Shown here: positions 33,110 to 45,114 of the stretch, piece after piece
Position numbering within the stretch: position 1 is the stretch's first letter
Layout: the number at the start of each line of letters is the position of its first letter
Source of the DNA: Nereocystis luetkeana
Lineage: Eukaryota > Sar > Phaeophyceae > Laminariales > Laminariaceae
Direction of reading: 5' to 3'
NCBI GenBank assembly: GCA_031213475.1
Contig: JARUPZ010000025.1
Span: forward strand, 1,116,001-1,180,000
Length of the DNA: 64,000 nucleotides
Program-made: the position numbers and the translations under genes
The notes under the pieces: model-generated
The model's input: only the letters and a program-made list of their open reading frames with translations
What the model was told of the DNA's origin: nothing
Databases searched by the model: none

Positions 33110-34555
33110 GCGATATGTTATGCTGATAGGCAGCATATATTCGCACAGCATACGAGTTAGTACTGAACGAGTGCTGTGCTCGTATTAATACGTCTTTCTT
33201 GGTGTGCGCCTTTTGTTTGTAAAGTATTTGTATTGCTCAGTGGGGCTATCCGTAGAAAATCTCGGTTACAGCGGTGAAAGCGTACAAAAAATACTTGCAG
33301 TTAACAGTTGTCGATTTACATATATATATAGTTCGAGATAGGAATGCTTTGCAATGTATTCCGAGTAGTTGAGTCGAGAGTCGCGCTGCGGGTGGTATTT
33401 GTTTGTTGGGTTATATGCTCCCTGCGCCGAACGCACTCCATTGAGAAAAGCAACTCCAGCATACTTCAACAGCTTTCTAGTTGTAAGGGTGGCTGTTTGA
33501 TTATACATGCATCAAAGTTACGCTGGCGCTTTCAGGAATGCGTCTTCACGTACGCACGGGTAGGTTTTTCTGCAACATATACGTACGACTAGTAATTAGA
33601 GTCAAGGGTGCAGCCAAGAAGCGTATTTCGTGGTTGTAGAATGGTTGACGCAAATAGACAAGAACCCCGTGCTTTTTATCATAGTTTTGCACCTTTTGTT
33701 TTTTACCCAATACCATACTCTTTATCATGGGAATGCAGGTTTGCGGCAGGCAGCATCTTCGACGACCACCGCCAAAAAATATACCACACACCTGAAGAAC
33801 AGTAATCATCTAGTGAATGCCATATATGTATGTATCGGTGATTGACCTCTTGTGCTACACGTACGTGTGCTCCCTGCCGTGAAATTAAACTTTGTTGCGT
33901 TTTTGCTAGCTCTGTGTTCTCCTCGGTCGCAACATCGAATGAACGAAAACCCCTCGTGAGTCGTTTATCCCAACCTACGACTGACTGGCGTCTGGGCCTC
34001 CCGATGCCCTCACAGACCCGATCATGAGCATCCCTCCATTTAGCGAGCTGTACTTAACCGTGAAAAGTTGTAGCCGTCCGCGAGTGACACAGACAGGTGC
34101 AAACCTTCAGCTGGGGGTGGATTTTCCCGTACTTTTATGCGCCCTACGCTTAGACCAATTATTGCCGACCACTGGAGCACCTCGGAGACGAGGACCTGGT
34201 GTAGGTCCTTGTTGTTGAGAACATGCGGGGGGTCAATCTCGAGAGAAATACGAGCCACCGCGATGAGCCTCTAACAGGTCACCGTCGCTCTCTATTGAGC
34301 ACGAACCGGCCAAAGTTCTGAACGCAGTGTGTTGAGTTTGCGAAGGGTTTTCTGTTCCGATCGAGCATCTAGATATATATTAGAGTGACCGGGAACCGGG
34401 GAACCAGCCGCCGCTTTGGTGCCAGCGTGCCCTTCAGGAGGTCGTATCGCTCATTCGTGGACCGTACAACAAACGAACCGCTGGCAAAATACCTTGGGGG
34501 TGAACTTCATACAACGCATCATATATATGCGCGAAGCATCGTGGGCCGCTTTGCA

Positions 34556-35205
34556 CATTTAACGTATATCTTTCGAATTGCATTATCAGTATGGTTTTCT
34601 ACTTCGTGGGAGAGAGAGAGGTTCCTCCCCTCGGCCCGATACCTCTATCGCAGCTTCCTGCAATACCCTGAGTATCTCTACCACTCTATTTTACGTCTCT
34701 CTCCCTACCTATGATACCGGCCGGGTTCCCAACTAGTACGGCCTACAGTTGTCTCGGATGACCAAGCCTCCGAACGGTACGGTACCATTCGACTCCTCCG
34801 ATCTAACTCAAGTAAAACGATAACGGAAGAGAAAAACATTTCCCTCCGTAACACAAGCTACTCGTGCCCCCCCCTCCCTCATTTCGAAAGAAACATTATG
34901 GTGGGTGGGGCGGCAGAAAGAAAGGCGCAACTTCCTGGCTTGAATCGACAAATCAGCGACTACCTCACGTCTGACCGTGCTCATCACAGCTTTCTCGAGC
35001 TTACTCGTGCCCGGCGAGGGGGTGATGACCTACGCTCGATGCCTCGCTTGCAAGGACTGCGTTCGTGGCCTTAAATTCAAGCAAAGTTTGTTCTATCCCA
35101 GTTCCCGATACAGACATGCCACACTCTTTCTACCAATAAACCTTGTTTTGTCCGTTACTTCGTTTGCGGAGGCCGTTACTTCGTGTACGGACAAAGCTAC
35201 CCTTT
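34556..35205 (+). mobile_element. unidentified right-arm insert, about 650 bp
   Basis: The arms match on both sides (GGGCCGCTTT before, GGCGAAAACCTGAACGTCGG after), but the left arm joins them through about 40 bp at 10760-10800. The insert has no long frame and no clear terminal repeats. The motif CGTTACTTCGT occurs twice near its right end. Listed as an insertion of unknown type; a deletion in the left arm is the alternative. Confidence 0.45.
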
Positions 35206-35465
35206 TCCGAGTCAGCCCCTGAACGGCGAAAACCTGAACGTCGGCACTGAACGAGATCAGAGAGGAAAAATGTATACCACTAGTGTTATGCGCTCCCCCC
35301 GCAATCCAAGTGTGAAAATGAGGGAAAGACCCCCTTCGCCAGTCGCCAAGCTATCCTGCGTTGTGTTATTTGCAAATAGGTTGGACCATCAACCTTCGTG
35401 GTGCTATAGTATCTGATATCTGTCCACAAGTAAAGAATCGGAGATTTTTGCCGCTTTTGCCCTTG

Positions 35466-38400
35466 GGTGTGTTCTTCACCTTAAACCGTTCTTTCTACCT
35501 GTCGACATCCAGCACAACCAGTGTCCGTGCCGATTCTCCAATCCTAGAAGAGATACAAGTTATGTGGCCACAAAGATACGGCACAGAGATACTACGTTGC
35601 CACGTGTGCAGCATGCACTGCAGTGGGCAATGCAAAGCCATGTCATCATACTAAATACGACAGGCACGACATACGCAATCTATGACAGAGTGACACGAAA
35701 AGAAACAATCAAAGAGAAAACAAAAACAAGGTAGACAAATCAAAAGAGAAGAAGGAAAAAAATGAAAGAAAAAACTAGGAGAAACAATCTGTCGTGCCCC
35801 GCCCCCCCCGCAGGCGAGGTGGCCAGCACTTGAAAAAGAACGAGCTGAAAAAAAAAACAAAAAACGCTACAGCTTGTAAACAGAGTAAGACAAAGAACCA
35901 AGGAAAAAAATAACAAGGAAAAATAACAAGGGGGAAATACCAGGGAGACCAAAACCCAAAGCACCTTCCAGGTGGCGGCAGCAGTTTGTGGTACGAGTAG
36001 TATAGCCAGGTTCTCCTTGCTAATCCGCCTGGTGCCTCGCTACCCAGACTGCCGTCTCCGCACTGGTTCGTCAAATATGCCCAGCCTATTGGCGTCAGAA
36101 AATACGAAACGAGCAGAGCAGGTTCGTCATCCAACCACGCCACACGACTCCTTCAGTACGGCTTATCAATCAGAAAAGGAAGAGAAAAAAAATAATATGA
36201 AAATCACGGAGAGTCAGCGCAAGAAAGAAAAAAACAAAACAAAAAGAGAAGACAAGGGAAGACAACGTTCGAACCAGCTGCACCAGTTGGTAGCACCAGT
36301 AGTATGGTCATGTTCTACTTGCTAGTCGGCCTAGTACCTTGCTACCCTGTCTGCCATCTCCTTCCTAGTTTCGTCTACCGCCGTTTCTCTTCTATCCCTC
36401 CTGTTCCCCCCCCTCTCCGCATTCCCTTGGTCGGGCTTTCTGCCACTTCTCCTGTTGCCCCCTCCACCCCCGATCCCTTGGACACCATCCACGGCGGATG
36501 CGCGGTGTAGCCTACTCATCTCGGCCTCAGCCTCGTGCCACCTCATCATGAACCGTTCGGCTGCTTCAAGGATCCCGCGGTACCACTTCCCCGCCTTTTT
36601 GGCTGCAGTGGACCACAACGCGGTCTCAACTCCAAACACCAAGGGGGCAACTTCCGTTGACCCTTCGGTGGCTCGGAACTCCGTAAGGTCTTCGACTTTG
36701 AATCTATGCCAAGTCTTACACTGTCCGCCTGGTCTCGGGTTCTCCCCACCAGCTATCGTCCCGAACATGACACGAAAGGGTAATCACTCCTTGCTTTGCC
36801 GTGCCACGCCCCCCGCAAAGAAGAGCCGCCGTTTACGAATGGTCGTTTCGATGCTCTCGCAACGTGTCATCTTGAGGGCCTTCACATACGAGAGGGTGGC
36901 ATGGTCAGTACGAGGTCGGCGCTGGAAGCCAATTACTCGCAACAGGACTTGGTGGTGAGCCGTTCGAAGCTTGGCAAAGTGTTCCGCTCTGAGGGTCCAC
37001 GTCACACACCCGTACAGCAGGGTCTCAATCACCTCGGCCTTCAGCATTCGGACTTTAAGGCTAAGAGCGGCGGTCGTCCTATCATACAACTCCGGGCCGA
37101 AGCGTTTGAGGCATGCTCGCATGAGGCGGATCCGTCGATCGATTTCGAGCGAGAGCGCAGCGTTTTCGTGGATGACGCCGCCTAGGTATAAGAACTGGGT
37201 CGTCTGCTTATACCTCTGGCCTGCCGCTTCGATGACGAGCGGTGGTGCGAGGGATGTCTGGTCTGGTGTTTGTAGGAGCATTGTCTCTATCTTCTTTTCC
37301 GACACCGTGAGGCCTGCTGCTTCGCAGACAGTCACGATGACTGTCATCATTTTCGCGATCCCTTCAGCCGACTTCGAGACAATTCCTGCATCATCGGCGT
37401 GCAGCATGCCCCATACAGACCTTCGCACGCACGCCAATGCCTCCTCCTTCCCTGTTCGAGCTACTCCAGCTTCACTGAGTTTGACCAAATCCCTTACAAT
37501 GGCTTCGTCTTGGCTGAAGCGTACTAGTACGACGTGTAAGGCAGCAGCGAATAATACGTTGAACAGTAACGGTGATAGTACACAGCCTTGCCGCAGCCCC
37601 TGCGTGACATCAAACCATTCCGAGTGCTCGCCGTCATCAGTACGCACGCGAGCCCGCATGCCATCGTGGAAAATACGGATAATTCTCAGCATCTTGGTTG
37701 GTACGCCAAATCGTGTGAGTACCTTTCATAACAGCTCTCGGTCGACAGAGTCGTACGCTTTCTGCAGATCGATGAAGCACACGTATAAGGGGATTTTCCT
37801 CTGTAGTCCGAGCTCTTGCAGCCGGCGCACGACGAACAACATATCAATCGTTGATCGTGCGGGGCGGAAGCCGCACTGTTCCTCGGGGAGTAATTCCTCG
37901 GTCTCGCAGTAGTTGCTGAGGCGGGACGCGACGATTTTCAACAACACTTTGCCTGCGTGGGCAACAAGCGAAATCCCTCTGTACTTGTTGCAGTCAGTTC
38001 GATCCTTCTTTTTGTGAAGGACCTTGATGATCGCATCTTTCCATTGCTGAGGGACTTCTCCTGTGAACCAAACATTGACAAGGATGTTGTGAAAGCACTG
38101 AGCGAATGCCGGGTGGTCGATGTTTAGGAATTCGACCGGGAGACCATCTGGCCCGACAGCTTTCCAATTCGACATCCCCTTAAGTGCTTCTGTCATCTCG
38201 TCTATGGATGGTTCATCTTCAAGCGACAGTTGAGGCGGTCGCGGTGGCAAGAGGTCGATGATCGTGGGATCGAGTTTCAGCGACTTCGTGTTCAAGAGTT
38301 TGTGGTAAAACCCCGCCCATTGTTCACGAATTCGCACCTTATCCCGTAGGATCGTGCCATCCTCGTCCCTAATGAACTGTTCGGTCCTCGTATTAGTCCC

Positions 38401-39990
38401 TTCCAATCCTCCCGTACTCTTAGGGTGCTTGTAAAAGCCTCTCTGGTCGTTCTTCGCTAGGAGTCGTTCGGTTTCGGCAAGGTACGCTTCGAAGTACGCA
38501 TGCAGCCTTGCGGCAATCACCTTCTGCAGGTTCGCACACGCAGATCTCAGGGTCTTCCACGCGGTTCTGTCCCGGGGGTGGGCACGCAAGAGTTTCCGTG
38601 CATCCTCCCGCGCTGTCCATGCTGGTATGAATGCGGCCAAGGTTTCGGCAGACTCACACCATCCATGTCTGCGGTGGCGACGCGCAGGGGGTGGTACCTC
38701 TTTTTCGACAGCATCAATGACAGCCGTAGTGTAACACTCAACCATACCAGACGTATGACGGGGCTGGAATAGGCTGGTTGAGAGTGGAGATGACCCTGGC
38801 GACTACTCGATCACGACACTTTCCATCGGACATAAAACGCTGCCTGTCGAACTCTCGGTGTTTTGTCGGTCTACGTATTTGTCTGCTGGGCGCAAAAATA
38901 CCACCGAGTCGGACTTTGGTATACAAGATTTTGTGGTCTGAGTCAGCCTTAGCTGGGGCAGGAGGCTGTGGGACTACTTTTGCATCTTGTACTCTAGGTC
39001 GATGGACTTGACGGGTTAGGATGTAGTCGATCCGCTTACGGTCATTCGGGCTGGTGCCGTTGTGAGTATGCGATATCCCACCCTTGCGCGTGCTGAAAAA
39101 CGTGTTGGTGAGAGCTAACTTGCAATTGGTGGCGAACGACAGGAGCCGTCTGCCATTGTCGTTACGAACATCACGTCCATACGCTCCCAGCACTCGGCTT
39201 TCATCATCACCGCACCCTTCCTTCCTCTGTCCAGTTCGTGCGTTGGCATCCATCAGTACAAACAGACACTCTTTCGTCGGGATTTTTTCCACCAAGTACT
39301 CCAGCTTCTGCCAGAAAATACGTTTCAGTTCGGCGTCCTTGGTACAATCAGTTGGAGCATATGCAACGACGAAAATGACTGCCTCGCATTTGCCAGCCAG
39401 CTCAAAGCGCATAGACATTAGCCGCTCGTTAACGAGCTGATGAATATACACAGACTTGCTGCACTACGATTCCTTGACAGCTGGGTCTACTCCGTATAGC
39501 CCTTGCCTGGTGGCTGTTGTTTCCTGCCCTGAACAGAAAACACGATACCCTGCCGCACGGAACATCGTGCTGCCGGACCTCCGAGTTTCCTGCAGGCCAA
39601 TGAAGTCACAGCCGAGTTGCCGTCCCTTCGCCAGTACACGCTCGTCATGTCCGTACCCGTTCTTCCCCTTTACAGCCAGGGTGCGCACATTGTAGGTCTC
39701 TACCGCCACAGGTGCCTCCTTCTGTCTCTTACGAGCCTCGCGTGCTGCTTTCTTTGCCAGCCGACGTGAGGCTCGTCCCCGCCACCTTTTTTTTCTTCTT
39801 CGGTTTCGTTTTTTCTCTATGACGAAAGTGGCTCTCTGTTTCGTAGCCCGGTACGCGCCTTGGTTTCCGTTTTTGGGGGTGCAGCCGTCCCAACCCACCA
39901 CGACAATCCCATCCTTCCTGTCGTGCATGCATACGGTGGGGCTTCCTAACTGAAGACCTACCTATTTCGTTGAAACCATTTTCGTTATTC
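35466..39990 (-). mobile_element. RTE-like non-LTR retrotransposon, inactive
   Basis: This element of about 4.5 kb has a 5' end near 39990, one long endonuclease-RT coding region (39928-36331) and a 3' untranslated part of about 0.85 kb to 35466. The untranslated part contains A-rich tracts and a duplicated segment (CTTGCTAATCCGCCTGGTGC near 36008; a similar copy near 36318). It lies within the right palindrome arm, and the left arm lacks it. Clear target-site duplications are not seen, and it replaces about 0.9 kb of arm sequence. Relics of the family lie at 20842-23125, 59100-59480 and 61141-61185, and in both arms. Confidence 0.88.
36331..39928 (-). pseudogene. LINE endonuclease-reverse transcriptase, broken by stops
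   Basis: The product would be an AP-like endonuclease plus reverse transcriptase that copies element RNA at a nicked target. An N-terminal Lys/Arg-rich region (39928-39720) precedes the endonuclease, with TYNVRTL, LQETR, LMDANART, RKRIDYIL and SDHK. RT follows, with [42 protein letters not shown] and His-Ala-Asp-Asp where most LINEs have Phe/Tyr-Ala-Asp-Asp. The C-terminal part resembles those of RTE elements. Breaks: in-frame TAG at 39464-39466, a frame change where two frames overlap near 38738-38745, TGA at 37726-37728 (family position is Trp), and TGA at 36784-36786. There is no separate gag-like ORF1. Confidence 0.88.
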
Positions 39991-40400
39991 GATAAAACTC
40001 CGAGTCATACATACAGTAGTTACTATAAAGAGGGGTTCCGCATCCGATGAATTTCTTTCGGAGGACAAGTAGATCCCCTCCTACACGTATTCCACGGTTA
40101 ACCCATGGTATGGCGTTACACACATTGGCTCAGAATTGTCTGACCGGTTGAGCTCCTTGAGTGCAAAACTATCTGTAAGTAAAATACTTTGACTGTGACG
40201 TTTCAGCACTAGTGCATAGAGAAGTTGGTCTGGTTACCTCAACAGTCTGTTCCGAATGAAGGAGCCCCTTCTGTGTGGGACTCTGAATTTAAGGAACCAA
40301 CCTTACCGTGCCAGTGCTCCAAGTGCAAGGAGCTGCGTAGTTAATTGATGTTTTCCCTGCCTTACCGTGTGCCAACTAAACCCGAGCAATAGACTCAACA

Positions 40401-40628
40401 TTATAGCCCCGACCGCAAACGCGACCAGTCTCGAGGATGATCGAGGCCGGAACCGGTAGATTTCACAGCTAGCTGCGCGCTACGCAGGCGTATAGTATGT
40501 TGTTCTGGCGCTCGCTGGTCGATGGCAGCATGTTGAGACAATATGCCAGACGCGCAACTGTCCTCTGCGTAGGAATTTGCGTATAGACCGAACAAGTACA
40601 TCGTCAACCACGCGGTCGAACCCACCAT
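40401..40628 (-). CDS. candidate small secreted protein (right arm)
   Basis: Counterpart of 8881-9108: 75 codons with the same signal-peptide-like start. It differs by Thr to Ala after the predicted cleavage site and Asp to His further on. Confidence 0.2.
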   Translation of the reverse strand: MVGSTAWLTMYLFGLYANSYAEDSCASGILSQHAAIDQRAPEQHTIRLRSAQLAVKSTGSGLDHPRDWSRLRSGL

Positions 40629-41006
40629 CCGACGTCATCTTTGTTTCCCTTGCATTGAGCAAAGGCCGATCCACGTGTTGGCTGTTGTTGTGGGTTTGCC
40701 TTTCCTTCTCCTAGTACTGCGGTGTATTTTCCGCCTTGGACGTACCGTATCAAGGCGGGGAAACTGAGAGCCATGGGAAGACACCCCAGATGGTTGATAT
40801 ACGACAGACACAAAAAATGCCAGAAGGGTTACGCCTGTATGTTGTAGATGAGACAACTAGCCAAAATAAGAAAGAACGATCGAAACAAACGAACATCGTG
40901 CACCATAGCGTACAGCCTCTACAGAGTAGTGCACAACACCCACGCAAGGACTTGCAGCGTAGATACGCAAAGCGTTTGGCAGTTCATGCAGCGGCTGTGG
41001 CCGGAT

Positions 41007-41423
41007 TTACGTTGTACCAGCCGGGTAATCGCCGTTGTCGACTATCCTCCACATAATCCACACCATCAGCAGCACGGCGACACTAACTGCACCAACAAAC
41101 AGTGTCACTCTAACTCCCCACGCATCTATCACAGGTATTGCGCTAAGGGCTAATATTGAAAGCGCACTGACGTGATGCGCGAGAAGTATATCGTCGATGG
41201 TATGGGTCTGCTGGAGTTGGTGAGGTTGGGTTTGTTCACCATGTCGACTTAGATCTTGCCTAACAGCAGCAGGTTCAAGCCGAGAGCAACGTGGGACCAG
41301 TGTCGGGTGCTGATTCGACAGTATATTATTTGAGAATGATCTGGTGGAAGGTGGAGAATGGCTGCTGTCATAGATACGGCAAGGACAGTGGAGCGAAGGT
41401 TTGGAATCCAAACCGGCGTTGAG
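41007..41423 (-). CDS. candidate C-terminal exon of a one-pass membrane protein (right arm)
   Basis: Counterpart of 8085-8501 with the same open frame and the same hydrophobic helix near the C-terminus. Most differences from the left copy change the amino acid, which gives no sign of selection. Confidence 0.27.
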   Translation of the reverse strand, partial: LNAGLDSKPSLHCPCRIYDSSHSPPSTRSFSNNILSNQHPTLVPRCSRLEPAAVRQDLSRHGEQTQPHQLQQTHTIDDILLAHHVSALSILALSAIPVIDAWGVRVTLFVGAVSVAVLLMVWIMWRIVDNGDYPAGTT

Positions 41424-42140
41424 CTAATCACAGGCTTCGAGCCCTGCCGGGTGTAATATTTATTCTCTTGCAGCCTAAGTCACCCGTGGCGTTGGCGTGC
41501 TGATACTGTGCGCAGTGCGTCGTCATCAAAAGCGCACCCAATGTCATGGGGGTGGGCACGCTCAAATTACGTCGTTGGGATTGTTGTCTCGCCGCTTACC
41601 AGGGCGTTGTGTGCAACGGATACGAATGTGTCCCGGTTGAAACCTCTATGTCGCCCATTTCTGCGGTCCTCCCGGAGCGTTGGACTCCCCTTTGAATATG
41701 GGATTCCTGTTCAACGTGGCCTTATCTTCCCTCAAGGGTCTGGTTCTCCTCTCGTCTGCTTCGGCTGTGGTGGCCGGCAGATACATGAGTAAGGTTTGGC
41801 TCCTGCGCGCCTCCCCCTGCACCTCTTACGTCTGTATAGTAGTTGGTCCGCCGAGATCTTGGCATACGAATTCTGCGAGATCACTCACCCTTTGTGGTCC
41901 TTTCTTGGGCTTGAGTTATTGGGTCATTGAAGACTTGGCGTTCGGTTACGGTACGACGCCTGGCAACCCATAAAATTCTGCACGCGATTAAGGTCCGGGT
42001 CCTGGGCATCCCCCTTCTCCTCTTTTTTGGCTCGTCTGCTAAGATACCTGGCAAATGGGATTCCCAAACTTCCTCACTCTGCTCTGTGACTCCCTTCGCA
42101 CTGTTTTCTTTGAAAAGCCACGAGATTTCAGAGGTAGTCG

Positions 42141-42779
42141 AACAGATCATATGCTTATAGCGGGAATTGAAAAAAAGAATGTCATGTAACTTATGCGATG
42201 TTCGGAAGTCGACGCTGTCAGGTTCGAATACGTTCTGTTTAGCGGTGGACTCTTTTATACGAAGGTTTCGCCGGGGTTCGATTGCTTGGCTGGCGATCTA
42301 TTGGTGAAACACGGCATGTTTCCCTTTCGAAGTCTTCTTCTGCAGTTGCTGACCGATCGAAAGCTCGAGTGAGAAAACTTCGATGGATATGACGACAGTT
42401 CAGGCTCCTGTACCCTGTGTAACTGGGCGGGAAAAGGACGACAGCTGTGACGTCGGCTTGAGTAACAGGATCGCTGATGTCATCATCTAGGCCATTGAGT
42501 GTATTTTAATTTACCGCAGTGTTCTTCTCTAGTATTTGTAGATTATCTACTGTGTTGCGGCTCATTTTGGTGCGGGGTGGGAATGTGCGGAAACACGCGA
42601 ATACGGCGCAGTGTTGTTCCGAATCGGCCAGGCACGGTACGCCGTGCGGTACCTGTACAGCGGAACCTACCTAGGTAGTTACGTCGTTTCACCTAGGACG
42701 TGTTAGCGAGCAGTCGACCGCTGCTGCTCTGTGTGGAGCTTTGTTTGTTTATAGCCATATCATCCCCAGCGGTATTTAA
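42141..42779. other. no gene recognised
   Basis: Unique sequence just outside the right arm. Short frames only. Confidence 0.4.
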
Positions 42780-42868
42780 CCCTTTGATAACTGCTGTTCC
42801 GTGTTGGGGGCGAACCACTCTAAGTACAAGTTCTTCGTCCCCAAGGTGGGACTGCAGTGCCAAAAGGG
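42780..42868 (+). mobile_element. MITE family B, copy 4 (diverged)
   Basis: 89 bp with CCC/GGG ends, preceded by TTAA (42776-42779) and followed by TTAC. The inverted repeats have several mismatches, so this is an older insertion than copies 1-3. Confidence 0.8.
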
Positions 42869-43467
42869 TTACCTATCGAGAACAGTATCATTAGCTACCT
42901 GTGACGTATGAAGTGTGCTACTTGTGGTGCGGCGTCGAATCCCACCGCACAGAGAGACAATGAAGTGCCGAGGGAAACGACTTGCTTCGATACAGACCAC
43001 CAACTCCGTATAGACAACTGGTAACGGCTGGGCAGCATGATATACGGGTGCATCTGATAGTTTAAGGGTATTCGTGGGGCTCTCTAAATACCTCCCAAAA
43101 ATGCTTGAACTCTCTTGGGAATGCGGTCCCGGTCTGGAACCAGCCTAATCAGACTCCAGTCATAAAATAGATACCCGAAATTGTACGTTCAAGCCGATGA
43201 GCCCCAACGTGGCCTACGAGCACTACATCGAACAAATGTTACACCAGGTGTTGGGTATCGCATTCATCCTAACCATGTACCACCCCGGGTGATATGTATT
43301 TCGCGTTTTGCTACTTGATTTCATCAACGGCGTTAGTTCCCTGTGCTTATCGGTATCGAGCGAATCCAAGCGACATTCAACATGCTGTGCTTTGTGTGTT
43401 GGCGTTGGTGGTAAGCGGGTGTGGTTGCTGGTGCGGCGAGGATTGAGGTTACTATCAACCAGGATGT

Positions 43468-43714
43468 GTAACATTCTACGATAGAGGTTCACCCTAAATT
43501 TTCTGAGGCTCCTCATTTACGCAGCTCCATACCTAACCCGCAAACTGCCTTCAGCGAAATTCAGACTACATCCCGATGAGTAATCTCATGGTCCAAGTGT
43601 ACAAGAAAACATCTTCGAAGCCAGATTAACATTCCGACGATTGATGGGTGAAGGAAGTCTGTCATTCAGAAAACCGTTTGTCGTAAATGTGCTGCCTCCA
43701 ACATAGAACGCATC
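43468..43714 (+). mobile_element. MITE family C, copy 2
   Basis: About 247 bp with TTCTACGATAGAGGTTCACC at the left and CATAGAACGCATC at the right. The interior is collinear with copy 1 (GAGGCTCCTCA, ATTCCGACGA). The left terminus is altered. Confidence 0.8.
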
Positions 43715-45114
43715 TTGACGCGGGAACCCAGGCAGCAGAGAGACATGGTAACGATGGTAGTGATGCTGCGAAACGACGTGTTCTACGAGAGAGGTAGCAC
43801 ACTTTCGGTAAACAGCTTCCTGAATAACGGGGCTGTAACCCAACAATCGTCAGCCGTGGGACCTGGCTGGGCTCGTGTTTAATGGAACAACTTACTTGTC
43901 ACGGGCACTTTCTGACGTACGTGATGGGACGCCCGTGCCGAAAGGCTCTAGTCTTCTTCAGTGTTGGTGTGCGTGATGCGCGTTGCCGAAAGATTTTGTT
44001 GTGGGGACCCCAGGGTGATGGCATTTTTCAGTACTGTTTGGAATTCGTGCCGACGTGCCCACCAGTATGAATATGCTGTTTACATTGTATAAAGGGCGCA
44101 ACGGCCGTAAGGGCAGTGTGTTAAGAATTCCCGCTGTCAAATAATTCTTGTTCATAGATTATGTTCTTTGTCCCAGCCGGTGGTTTCTGTAAAGGAGTGG
44201 TATGTAAGGCGACGGTGGTACGTTACGCCAAATACTGTAGTTCCGCAGTTGAGCAGTCAGCTCCCTTGGTCCAAGAAGGAATCAACCACTACACCCCCCC
44301 CCCCACCGTCCCCCTTGGTGTCGTTTTTCGCAGTTAGCGTATATATCACTTGTTTGTGGTCGATCGTTTCAGTTACATCTTTTGTTGCTGTTGTTGTTGT
44401 TGTTTTTCATTTGCACTTGATGTGGGAAAAACGACATTAAGGAATATAGTTTCTGTGCCGCCCACCCGCATGGCATGAGTACACTTCCCACACCTACCTA
44501 CCTACCATACCGAGTTTGTGCGCTGACCGATATCGCTTAACAAACAGATTTCGGTAGTGGTTAGGCCAATCAGCCAACAAACCAACTGACGCACCGCGTA
44601 AAACCACCTCCATCAACCCATACCCACCCAGCCAACATACGACGTGAGTTCGATGGCGTGTGTCTCTCTAGCGAGTGTGCAATACAAATATATAAGGCTA
44701 TAAAACATAGAGAACCGCCAGCGCAGTAGCTTCATGCAGTCAGAAGTTCTACGGCTTGAAGGCGTTTCCCACGCTCCTCTTTCCCACAGTCCTCCCAAGA
44801 GTAGTGGTCTTTCATGTTATCGCGTATACGGTGCGGTGCCGATGTTTGGCGTAAGAGTTTCAAGCCTCCGGTGCGCCGCGCAGCACACTTTGAAATCGGT
44901 TCGTGCGGTGCGGCTCGGCAAGCGCCGTTCCGAAATGCACCACAACGCATAACCTACCGCGTGGCGATCAACTCTACATGAAAGACCCTACGGCCTTCTT
45001 CTCACTGTGGTAGCTTTGCACAGTCGAACGGCACAGTTGGTGCCTAGACAATAGTCACAATCGTGCCGTCCGGTGACGATTTTGCGTGGGAGTTTGTTGT
45101 GACCGGAACTGTAA
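43715..45114. other. no gene recognised; GTT microsatellite
   Basis: A short GTT/GCT repeat lies at about 44381-44403. An ATG frame at 43882-44070 (62 codons) is Cys- and basic-residue-rich but overlaps other frames and is not supported. Confidence 0.4.

Larger units (their letters stand above)
24640..42140 (-). repeat. right arm of a large imperfect inverted duplication
   Basis: Reverse-complement partner of 7362-20812. It is about 4 kb longer because of a LINE (35466-39990), a composite SINE (29411-29760), a family D MITE (26474-26672) and a roughly 650-bp insert (34556-35205). It lacks the five MITEs of the left arm. Confidence 0.92.

Noticed and set aside
36971..37912. 313-codon plus-strand ORF
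   Set aside because: Antisense shadow of the reverse-transcriptase coding region.
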